Origin: Castor canadensis
Lineage: Eukaryota; Chordata; Mammalia; Rodentia; Castoridae
DNA: 64,000 bases
Assembly (NCBI RefSeq): GCF_047511655.1
Contig: NC_133401.1
Coordinates: 13,672,001 to 13,736,000 of the forward strand
Direction of reading: 5' to 3'
Shown: one piece after another, positions 1 through 11,000 of the stretch
How the letters are laid out: every line of letters begins with the position of its first letter
How positions within the stretch are numbered: position 1 is the first letter of the stretch
The notes under the pieces: generated by a model
What the model saw: the letters and a program-made list of their open reading frames with translations, nothing else
Databases searched by the model: none
What the model was told of the DNA's origin: nothing
Position numbers and translations under genes: made by a program

Positions 1-39
1 TTTCCCACCATCCAGGGACACATAGCCCCCTAGAGCAGT

Positions 40-245
40 AAGGATGCCACTGTAATTCAAGCTACTTGAGAAGTGGAGACAGGAGGATGGAGGTTCGTGG
101 CCAGTCTCAGGAAAAAGCTTTAGCTTATCTGAAAAAAATAGCTAAAGCAGAAAGGACTGGATACGTGGCTCAAGTAGTAGAGTGCCTGCCTAGCAAGCAT
201 GAGGTCCTGAGTTCAAACCCCAGTACCACCAAAAAAAAAAAAAAG
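40..245 (+). mobile_element. B1-ID composite SINE (family description)
   Basis: A B1-like (7SL-type) left arm (about 40-135), a linker close to AATAGCTAAAGCA, and an ID/tRNA-like right arm with A-box-like TGGCTCAAGTAGTAGAG and B-box-like GAGTTCAAACCCCAGTACC, ending in an A-rich tail. This composite is the main SINE of the window. Other copies are named B1-ID composite, B1-like arm or ID-like arm below. Confidence 0.8.
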
Positions 246-1399
246 AACATGCTATTATGAATTTCTTAGAATGCAAACAAATGCCCTACTGCTCTGGAAG
301 GACAGAAAGCCCAGACTCCCCTTCTCTGTATGTCCCAGAATCCAGATTCCTTTCTGCCTCTCATAATTCTTAGCAATTCAGAAATTATGGCATGCAAAAT
401 ATTCCTACTAGCAGAGATTCACAGGTATTCGATGACTGTCTCCCATTCCAGAATCAGTGGTTTTTCCAGGTCTTTTTTATCAGAAATATCTACATCTGGA
501 TTCTCTAATATGCAGAGGAGAATCCTAATATTGCTAATCCACTGATATTCCAGAATAGCCCTGGGTTCTAGATTCCCTAGCATTCTGGACCCTCTGCACA
601 CCCTGGCATCTCAGAAACTAGGATTCTGGAATTAGCATACTCTAAAAACCCTTGCTCCTAGTCTGGCCAACTTCCTCTCCTCCTCATTGGCCAAAGTTAA
701 AGATGAAGAAAACTTCTCTGAAAAAGTGCCAGAGAAGCAGGCATGATTTGGAGAAAACCCCCAAAGGCAGCAGCCTAAAGCCAGTGGCATGTCCCCACAC
801 AGGAAAGGGGTGAGGGGCTGGGCAAAGAGTTTGCAATGGCGAAGTTTAGGTACAAATAAATGTTAAAGATGAGCCAATCACTTAGTCAACACCTGGGCTT
901 CTGCCTACCTGCAGTCATTCACCCTGCTGGAAGTAACAGTTCCCTAATTCTGTCTTCAGGAACTGCTCTTCTACTCTGTCTGCACGGGGCTGACCTCACC
1001 TCCTAGCTCATGAGGGCTCACAACCTCATCACCCTGTCCATAGTGAATGGCTCAGGACAGTCATATGACTCAACTAAAGCCTGTAAGAACTACTCCTGTG
1101 ATTTTTGCTGCTGCTAGAAAGAAAAAAAAAGTTAAGGAGCTTCCTGGAATTATCTTGCCACTCAGAGGAGAAAACCTTTGCATCCAAGAGGAAAGCAAAG
1201 GTATGAGATGGAAAGACATTCTGGACGAGTATTTGCACCCCTGGATCCGGCCATGCCTGAAGCCAGAATGTAAGTCAATACATTTCTTTGCTAAAACCAG
1301 GAGGGGCCAAATATTCCCAAATTTACAGCAGGAACCTGATTGGGTCCCATATCTCCCCCATCCCTTCCCTGGGGATCCCAAAACCTACTAAGAATGCAA
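246..1399. other. Intergenic sequence downstream of SHKBP1
   Basis: Apart from the degenerate array listed separately (about 325-655), I see no coding exon, RNA gene or recognisable transposon here. In human the next gene downstream is LTBP4, outside this window. Confidence 0.5.
325..655. repeat. Decayed tandem array with ATTCCAGAAT/ATTCTGGA motif
   Basis: Variants of ATTCCAGAAT, ATTCTGGA and GATTCC recur across this block at irregular spacing. It looks like an old, strongly mutated tandem repeat. Confidence 0.35.
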
Positions 1400-1586
1400 A
1401 CAAGGTATTGGCAGTGAGGATTTTATTGGGGTGACTTTGGCTTCCAGAAAAGGGAAAAGATGGAGGCCTGGTAACAATGACCACTTCAAGGAGGCCCTGG
1501 CCCTGAACCCAGGGCTCCAACAGAAAGCAGGGAGGCACCTGAGTCCCCTGGAATCAGGGTATCCAAAGGCACCATGGCAGCTGTGT
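1400..1586 (-). other. SHKBP1: SHKBP1 3' UTR
   Basis: A short, non-repetitive 3' UTR of about 190 nt runs from the TGA at 1587-1589 to just past the canonical poly(A) signal. No other element is visible in it. Confidence 0.75.
1422..1427 (-). terminator. SHKBP1: SHKBP1 poly(A) signal AATAAA
   Basis: AATAAA on the minus strand, about 160 nt after the stop codon. Cleavage is expected near 1395-1412. It is the only canonical hexamer between the stop and the intergenic DNA. Confidence 0.75.
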
Positions 1587-2041
1587 TCAAAAGGAAGTTT
1601 TATTGAAGCTTTTCTTGGGAGGCATGAGGGGAGCCCCGAGGCCAGTGGAGGGCCGAGGGGCTGGTGTTGGTGGCCGACGGGGCTCTGGAGCACTCCGTAC
1701 CAGTTCCTGGCATCGTTCCACGAAGCTGCCTCCCACTCGGCGCCGGGCCTCCGCCTGTGGGGGGCTGGGGCTCCCATGACGGCCAGTCAGGGAGGTGTTA
1801 CTGGAGGCTGAGTAGAGACTGAAGTGGGGGGGTGTCACTAACCTACTAGCATCATGGGCCAGGCGGCCACCCCTTCCACAAGGCCTGGGGGCTGTTCCTC
1901 AGAATGGGGACCGGAGCCGCAGCTACCTGGTGAGAGAGGTCCGGGGTGAGGGGCTAGGGAGAGAGCCCCGAGAGGAAGCCAGCAGGGCCAGCTCACACTG
2001 CTCCAACTGTCCCATCAGTTCTTCCTCCGTCAGGCCACCTG
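1587..2041 (-). CDS. SHKBP1: SHKBP1 exons 17-18: Pro/Arg-rich C-terminal tail
   Basis: Exon 17 (2041-1927) encodes [20 protein letters not shown] followed by [11 protein letters not shown]. Exon 18 (1818-1587) encodes [19 protein letters not shown], a basic stretch, [33 protein letters not shown] and the end SFNKTSF. PSPSPR and PTPAPR both fit the PxxxPR consensus bound by CIN85/CD2AP SH3 domains. The last codons contain AATAAA (1604-1599), so a poly(A)-signal hexamer lies inside the reading frame. Confidence 0.92.
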
Positions 2042-5000
2042 CTGGAAGGAAGCAGAGTCAGGAGGCAAGGGACAGTAACTGTAGTGCAGGGCCGGGATAG
2101 GTGAAAGGATGCAGAGATCGACAGGCAGGGGTCAGAGTCCATGAGAGAGGGGTGGAAAAACAAGGACGAGGAGAGGCTGGAGGGCAGGGAAGTGGGCCAG
2201 AGGCAAGGCCTTAGGAAGGGAGACCCTGTGGAAGTAGGTGCTGTGGGTCAGGGTTCTGGGTGAGTGTGGGGCCTGGACTGTGTGCAAAGTGAGGTGGGAA
2301 ATACCAGGGGCCTGGCCGAGGCCATCCATGGCTGTGGTCAGGTCCCACATGGCCAGGCTCCCATTGGCTTGCCCTGTGAGTAGGTAGCGCCGGGGCCGGG
2401 AGCCGAGCCGCCGGGAACCCTCACACTCCAGCACGGTGAAGGCAGTTGTGGGGGATCCATCTACGGAGCGCACTGAGCACACCCTATAGAAAGCAAAGGG
2501 TGAGAGGTCAAAATCTGCTGCTTGTTCCTGGTCCCTCCAAGTCTCATCCCACCTCCCACCAGTCAACCCAGGACCTGGCATCTCTCCCATGGCTGCCTCC
2601 TCCTCTCTCACACCAGGCACCTGGCCTCACCCCATCCCTTCTCGTGTTCATTCCTTACAATGACCCTGGAGCACTCAGGACAAAGCTTCAGCTTTCTACA
2701 AACTGGACAGGCCACAAGCCTGCCCAACCATGTGACCACTTCTTACCCCAGCTCCAGGGGCCCACGATCCTGGCCTCCTACCCGTGGAGCCCTTCCCAGC
2801 CTTTGCACTGGACACGCCCTGTCCCTCTCCTTTCTTCTGCTCAAGGTTCCTCTTCAAGAGAACCCTCCCAGGCCCCCTTCCCTGCTGGAGCTAGCACCTG
2901 CTCTGGGCTCCTACAGCTTCCTGTGCCCCATCCAGGCCTGACTCTGTACCTGTGCCTCCTACCCCATCCCTCTCTGCCTTACCCTCCTCATCCCATCCCT
3001 GACCCTCTGCCTGCACCTCCCCATTTTGTCCCCAATCCTCTGCCTGTGCCTTTCTTCCCTATCCCCTTCCCTGTAACTCCCCATGCCATTCTCTTCCTGC
3101 CATTACTGTACTGGGCCCTCTGTCTCAGGTCCAGCACAATAAGGTTCTCCAGCATCACCTCACCCACACGTCACACCTTTGGTCCCTCTAGCCCCCAAAC
3201 CCACCAGGCCTGTGCACCCTCCAGTCCTCTGCTCCCTCATTGCCCCTTGGCTGGGGACCCCTTTCTGGCCCCTAACCCAGCTGGCATCTTGTCTTCTCCC
3301 CAACATCCCCTCCATTTGGTGGGACAGTCCTCACCGCTGCCCAGTGGATGAAAGTCGCACGAAGAGCTGGCTGGCACTTGGCACCACCTTCTGAATGAAC
3401 ACCTGCTGGTCATCTCGCTCACCGTAGGGGCCTAGCCAGGTGGGATGGGATCAGGGCCAGTCACAGTCCCTTGGGCCTTCAGATCCCAAGGTGCTTCTTC
3501 CTACGCCACTACTGGTCCCCTCCCAGACCTAGGTCCCATTCCCAGGCTACAGGAGTTGGGCGGGGTTAAAGAGGTCAATGAATTCAGGCCCATCAAGGAA
3601 TCGGGCACTGGACTGTGGAGATGGGGCCCTGGGCCATGTGGCAGTCAGTAGGAACTAATGAAGGTAGCAGAGTCAGCTACCTAACAGGGTTCAGCCAGGA
3701 GTGAACAGAAATCATCATGGGTCAGGTGGAAATCAGTGGGGGTCAGTAGGGGATCAAAAATGAAGGGGACAGAGGTTGGCCAGGACATCTCGGTGGGTCA
3801 GTAGAGATCTATAGGGGTCAGCAAGGAGGGAGCCAGGGGTCAGTAGGCACCAATGTCATTGCCAGCACTGCAGCCGCCATGCCCGTCTGCTGACTCCAGC
3901 GCCAGGATCTTGAAGGAGGCGAGCGGGGTGGAACCCGGCTGTGTAGAAATCATACCTCGGAAGCGAGTCACAGACCACGTTCGCACGTGGTTGTTGTCAG
4001 CACAGACTGAGGAACACGGGGATAACAGAAAGTCAGGTCTGGCCATGACATCCATGTGGCCCGAACTACCTGAGCGCCAGGGTGACCCTTTCAGAGACAC
4101 CAGGTTCCAGACTCCCCTGAGTCCTTCCCTTTCAGAGAATTTTCTGTTACAGAATTCCAAATGGTCAGAGATTCAGTTGTTCTACCTCCAAAATGAGCCT
4201 GGCCTCACGTTACTCTGGCCACTGCCCACTGTGATGCGTCCACCTCATATACTGCCTGGACCACTGTGACAGCCCCCTCCTTGGACTCCCTGCTCCCATT
4301 TGGTCCCCACAGTCAGCCAGAGAGAGCTGTGAACACCTGAGTGCAGCCACGTCTCTCCCCTGCTCAGAGCCCTTCCGCAGTTCCCGCTCCCAGCACCTCT
4401 CTGCCCTCATCTCCTCCCCCTGACCCCCTTGCTCTCTCCTCTGCAGGCTCAGGGGCTTTCTGCAATCCCCAGACACACCAAACATCCTCTCACCTCAGTG
4501 TCTTTGCAGTGCCTGTTCCCACTGTCTGGAATGTTTTGTCCCTGCCAATCTGCAGTGCTTATCCCCTCATTTCAGCTCAGAGGTTCTTCCTCAAACAGAC
4601 CCTCCCTGAATTACCCATTTCCAGTGACTCCTACACTCTTGTGAAAGAAATGTGAGTTGTCAGAATCAAAATGGAGTCACTTAAGCCAAGTGGGAGTATA
4701 CAACTGTAATCCCAGGACTCAGGAAGCTAAAATAAGGAGGAACTGGAATTTGAGGCTAGCCTTCGCAACATAGGAAGATGCTGTCTCAAAACGAAACAAA
4801 GTGCAACAAATAATAGCAACAAACTTCTTCCCCTTGCCATGACCCCTTTGAATACATCCATAGTTTACTATGTCTGTGTAGTCCCATTCCAGTGCTCTGC
4901 CCCTTCCAAATAAATGTCATTATTCTTCCCAGAATTTCTCTTTTATTTAGATTGACACTCTATAGCCATATACCACTTTTGGTTGTTTTTGATGGTACTG

Positions 5001-8000
5001 AGGTTTGAACTCAGGGCCTCACACTTGCTAGGGAGGCACTTTATCACTTGAGTCACTCTGCCAGCCCTTTTCTGTGTTGGGCATTTTTGAAATAGGGTCT
5101 CTCAAACTATTTGTTCAAGCTTCTAATCGGGATCCTCTAGATTTCTCTGCCTCCTGAGCAGCCAGGATTACAGACATTAGCCACTGGCACCTGACTTCCA
5201 CTGGTTATTTTTGAGATAGGGTCTCAAAAGTGCTCAGGCAAGCCTGTACCGCGATCCTCCCATTTATGCTTTCCTAGGTATCTAGAATGACAATCCTGTC
5301 TCTGTCTCCTGAGTGCTGGGATTATAGATGTACACCACCAGGCCCAGCTATTTTATTTATTTTTTGAGACAGGGTCTCACTATGTAGCTCAGGCTGGCCT
5401 TGAACTCCCAATCCTCTTGCCTCTGCCTCCCAAGTGCTTGGATTACAAGTGTGTGTCACCACAACTGGTTCTATCTCTGTTGCTCTCTCCACCCTCTCTA
5501 TATATGTACATACATTTTTGGGGGGGTGTGCAGTAGTGGGGTTTGAACTCAGGGCTTTGCTTGCTAGGCAGGAGCTCTAACACTTGAACTATGCCTCCAG
5601 GCCTTTTTGCTCTGGGTTATTTTTGAGATAGAGTCTTGCTTTTTACCCAGGCTGACCTGGACCTTCCTATTTTAAGCTCCCCACCACAGCTGGAATACCA
5701 TTATGCACATACCATTATGCTCCGCTTTTTTCCATTGAGATGGGGTCTTACGAACTAGGCTGGGCTGGCACTGTGATCCTCCTTATCTCAGGTTCCCTCA
5801 TAGCTTGGGATGACAGGCACCAGCCATTGCACGCAACTCTCTGGCTCTATTATTTTTGTGTTTTTTGATTGGACTAGGGTTTGAATTCAGGGCTTTGGGC
5901 TTACAAGGCAGGCACTCTACCACTTGTGCCACACCTCCAGTCCATTTTGTTCTGGTTATTTTGAAGATGGGATCTCTTGAATTATTTACCTGGCCTGGCC
6001 TCGAACTGCAATCCTCTCAATCTCAGCCTCCCAAGTAGCTAGGATTACAGGCGTAAGCCACTAGTGCCAGGCCTTTATCTACCATCTGCCACCCCACTCG
6101 AACATTAGCTCCGTGGGGGCAGAGATTGGCCTGTCTCATTTATCACTGTATTCCCTGTACCCGGTACACAGTAGATGCTCAATAAATGCTTTTCCAATTC
6201 ATGAGGTCTTTTCCACACCCCCCTCCCCATGCTCTATACCCCAGACTGGTCCCCTTACAGCCTTGCAATTGAGTCTTCTCTCAGTTCTGCAATTCCTCTC
6301 CTGGTCTCTCTGCCACCATCAGCCTTGCAGAGCTCTCTCCCTACCAGCCATCTGCAGTAGAAATCCTCACTCCTACCCAAGCCAACTCTCCTGCAGGGGG
6401 ACCTACCTGAGATGAGGTGCTTCTCAGACAGCATGATCTTGGTGACAGGGCTGCGGTGCACAGTGAAGGTCTGGAAGAGCTGGGGTCCTGAGCCTACTGT
6501 CTCAGGGTGCTGCACAATGACCCGCACACTCCCTGAGCTGGTGCCATAAGCGATCTCAATCCAGTTCCCACTGTCACCTGGTGAGGGGCCAAGGATGAAG
6601 AGAGGGCCTATGTTGAGGAGAGACAGAAACCAAGGCAGAAAGAAAGAGACAGGCAGAGAATAGAGCCAGAGCCAGAGCCAGGAGAGAAGGGGAGAAAGGT
6701 AGTGAGATGTGAGAAATGGAGGGCCAAGGAAACAAAGGCACAGATACAGAGAGAGACAGAGAAAGACTGACCCAATAAGAGAGGGAAGAGATTGAAACAC
6801 AGAGAGGCCAGACATGGTGGATCACACCTATAGTCCTAGGTACCTGGAAGGTGGAGGTCAGGAGGACTGAGGCTGGTGGCCAGCCCAGGGGAAAAGTTCA
6901 TGAGAACCATCCCCATCTCAACCAATAAAAGCTGGGCATGGTGGCATGTGTCTGTCATTCCAGCCATCCGGGAATTATAAATAGGACTGCTGTGTACACC
7001 AGCTTGGGCATAAAGCAAGACCCTGTCCCCAAAACAACTAAAGCAAAAAGGGCTGGAGATGTGGCTCACATGGTAAAGTATCTGCCTAGGAATTACAAGG
7101 CCCTGAGTTCAACCCCCAGTACGGAAAGAAGGGAGGGAAGAACATTTTGTGCAGTAGGTGGAGTGGCTCAAGTGGTAGAGCGCCTGCCTAGCAATCATGA
7201 GGCCCTGAGTTCAAACACCAGTACCACAAAAACAAACAAATAGAACATTTTGAAAGGATCAAAATTAAAAAAAAAAAAAAAAACCACAAAAACAAAAAGC
7301 AAAACAAAAAAAAGTTTTGTGCAGCAATCATGGGCAACGGATTGTGGTTACAAATAGTAACAAGATGTAAGAGAACAACTGAAATATATTTCCAGTATCA
7401 TTTCTGGAAATTTAAAGACACATCTACAACCTCCTTTTTTTGTTTTTGTGGTACCAGGGTTTGAACTCAGGGCCTACACCTTGAGCCTCCACTAACCCTT
7501 TCTTCTGTGATGGAATTTTTCACATAGTTCACATAGGTCTTGAGAACTATTTGCCTCGGCTGGCTTCGAACCTTGATCCTCCTGATCTCTGCCTCCTGAG
7601 TAGTTAGGATTACAGGTGTCAGCCACTTGCACCCCCTACAACCTCCATTTTGTAAGGACATATGCAAAGGAAAGGATAAGTGTTAGACATGACGGAATAG
7701 CAGTGGGCAGTAGGGAGGGACATAGGGAAGAAAGGAGTAGATAAATGAAATACAAGAAGGGTGCAAATGTGCACTGAAGTTAGGTCAATGATTAACTTAT
7801 TCCTGCTAGGAAAGAAGGAACTGTAACCCCTACCTGACACCATATGCAATGTGTAAATGATGAAACAAAAAAAAGCTTCTAGAATAAAACAGGGGAAATC
7901 TTTGTGACCTGGGGTAGACAGATAACTTCAGATCAGAAAGCACTAACCTCTAAAAAACAACCATTCTGCTAAATGAAAAACTGGATGGTGGATGATTGGT

Positions 8001-11000
8001 TATATGACTTTGTAAATATACTAAAACCAACTGAATTGTGCACTTTAAAGTGGTGGATGTGGCTCAGGGTACAGCTCAGTGGTAGCATGCTGGCATAGCA
8101 TGCGTGAGGCCCTGGGTTCATTCCCCACCACCCCAGCACCACCAACAACAAAAAAGACGAATTTTGTTATGTGAATTATGTCTCAAAATCAAAATAGATG
8201 GGCTTTTGCATTTAACATCAAGAAAACAAAAGTAGGCTGCAAGCATGGCTCAAGCAGTGCTTGAGTTCAAACCCCAGCACAGTTAAAAAAAAGGGGGGGT
8301 GTAGCCCTAAATAAGAACTTGGATTTGTCCACTATACAATATGCATGTTCTTGGTTTTACAAACAAGCAACTATCATACCCTGATCAGAGATGGGAGGGA
8401 ACACAAAGATTATCAGTGGCCTGTTTTGCCCCTGGTACAGAGGCTGGTCACAGTCCAGCATGTAGAACAGTGCTCAGGAAATATTTGCTGAGGGCTGGCA
8501 AAGTGGCTCAAGCAGTAAGAGGACCTGCCTAGCAAGCATGAGGCACTGAGTTCAAAACCCAGTGCTGCCAGGGGGGAAAAAATACATATATGTATGTATG
8601 TATGTGTATCTTTGCTGAATGACTAAATGATAAGTCCCACGACAGGCCACGTGAGCAGAGACACAGCTGGCTTGTGACAGCAGGGGCAAAAGCTGTATCA
8701 TAACTTACTGGTCTTGGGGGTGAGGTAGACACTAAGGGCAGTGACTCCATCCTCCGCCGGGTCCCGGTAGAGCTCGCTGACAAGGAGGTCATTGTCCTTC
8801 ATGCGCAGGGGGAACTTCTGCACATCTGGGTAGGCAGGGGTGGGGTGGGTTTATCCAAGGTGCCAGGCCTGCCCTGCCCCTCATGTCCCAGGGGAGGCCG
8901 CTGCTCACCCACGTAGTAGATGGAGCCATTGCTGCAGCCCAGGAGGAGAAAGGATCCCGCCGCGTCGTAACTGGTGATGGGCTGCACCTCCTGGACCTGG
9001 GGCCCGGGCAGCAGGAGGCAGTGGCAAGGACCCTTCCCACCTTCGCTTCCAGTGTGCCCTCTCCCTCTCCAGAACCCACGTCTCCCTCTCCAGAACCCAC
9101 ATGTCCCTCTCCAGAACCGTCTCCCTCTCCAGAACCCACGTCTCCCTCTCCAGAACCCACGTCTCCCTCTCCAGAACCCACTTCTCCCTCTCCAGAACCC
9201 ACTTCTCCCAGGCTCGCCAGCTGTGGGACTTTACCTGACTTCTGCCTGTCTGTGTGACTCCCTTTGTGCCTTTCTCTCTCACCCTCCTTCTGTCTCTTCT
9301 CAACTTCAATCTCACTGTGCATCCCAGACTGGCCTCAAACTCCTAATACTCCTCCCTCAGCCTCCCAAGTGCTGGGATTATAGGTGTGTACCACCAGATC
9401 TAGCTCTATTTGGGTTCCTGCCTCTTACACCATCTTCCCTACACCTGGTCCCTCACCCAATGCTAGGAGAATTCTCTCCTTTCCTTTCTAAACCCATGCT
9501 CTGCAGCTCCTCCTCTGGGAAGGCCTCTTGGATTCTTCATGGGCCTTTATCATACACACCCAGGCCCTGTCCACTGCTGGGTTCTCTGACTCTCTCCAGG
9601 TGGGGTGGGTCTGTATAATCTGGACACTTAAAAAAGGGGAACCAGGCTGGCCAGAACCCTGACCTGCCAGTGCTTGGTGACTGCATTCCACACTCCGATG
9701 CGCCCCGTGTGGCTTGTGGCAATGAGCTGGTTGCCAACGAAGAACAAGGCTTCCACAGGCACCCCCAGGTAGAAGACTCCTGGGGCAGAGAAGGCTCATT
9801 TGGGACCATGCTTCACAGGGAGGAGGGTGGCGGTAGGAACTCTCTAAGGGCCAGAGGGTTCTGTTGGACCCCGGGTACCTCCCTGAATAGAGGATTCTAG
9901 GAGAAATTATACAGGATTTCTAACAGCTGTGGTTCTCTGCGGTACTGGGGAATTCTAATACACTGAGACATCCAACAGGGCAAAACACCCAGTGGCTGAG
10001 GGCTCTTAGGGAGGACTGAGGTTTTTTTTTTTTAGGGACAATTTGGCCTAACAAGTCGTATTCCTAATGTCAACACAGATTCTAACAGGCCCTGGGATTT
10101 TACTGGCATGGAACATTCTAACAGAGCAAAGAGATCCAACAGGGCAGGGTATTTTGATGGAGGAGAGAATTGTAGTGAGTAGATTCCCCTAAAAGGCCAA
10201 GGAATTCCAACAGGATATGGAATTCTGAAGGACAGAAACATTTTCATGGGGTAAAGAGATTTCTATTAGATTTAGGCAAGGAATTCTTATGGGTTTGAGA
10301 ATTTTATAGAGTGGATTATTTTAACAGGTCATAGAATTCTTCAAGGTAGAGGCTTCTGGAAACAACCTGTGGACATACCTATCTCAGAGCCACCGCCTTC
10401 TGCCTGTAGAGCCCACAGCAGGATCTCACTGCCGGTGGCTGCTGCCACCATCTTGTCATGCTCACCCAAAGCCCCAGCAGGCACCCGGGCAGTTAGCGCC
10501 AGGCGTTCGATGGGCCAGTCTAGGCGAGGGCTGGAAAACACCAGCTGCCAGCCAGATGCTTCCTTCAGCCTGTAGGATGGGAGCCATTACAACTGCCACC
10601 TCTAACCCTCTAATCCAGGGCTCAGAGCCTCTGCTGCCACCCCCTTCCCAGCACCTGTAGCAGACAAGAAACTGGGCATAGGCCACAGCAATCCAATTCT
10701 TGTGACCACACACCAGGCGCACCATTCCCGGCTCCTCTGGTTGTCCTGGTGGGGAAGAGAAGGGACCAGAGCAAGGTCACAAGGACCCACAGGCTGCCCT
10801 AACCTCCCAGAAGACAGAAACTTACCTGAAGGGGAGGGGGGGGCTCTCTCTTCCAGCATTCGGCCCAGCAGTCCTGCACTGCCCAGGTTGGGGGGCATTG
10901 TGTTGCTTCGTCGTACTGGGGATGGGCGCCCCCCAACCTGCTGGGGCCCCACCAGGCTGTGCCGGTTTCGCCGTTTCACTGGGAATACTGGGGAAGGGAC

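Noticed and set aside
163-230. tRNA gene candidates at the many GAGTTCAAACCCC boxes
   Set aside because: A and B boxes belong to ID-like SINE arms with A-rich tails; no cloverleaf or 3' terminator typical of tRNA genes.
2446-3351. 301-codon open frame on plus
   Set aside because: Runs over SHKBP1 exon 16 antisense and pyrimidine-rich intron; low-complexity Pro/Leu/Ser product and no domain.
9061-9210. CRISPR-like or coding heptad array
   Set aside because: Direct repeats without spacers and with period 21 in an intron: a minisatellite.
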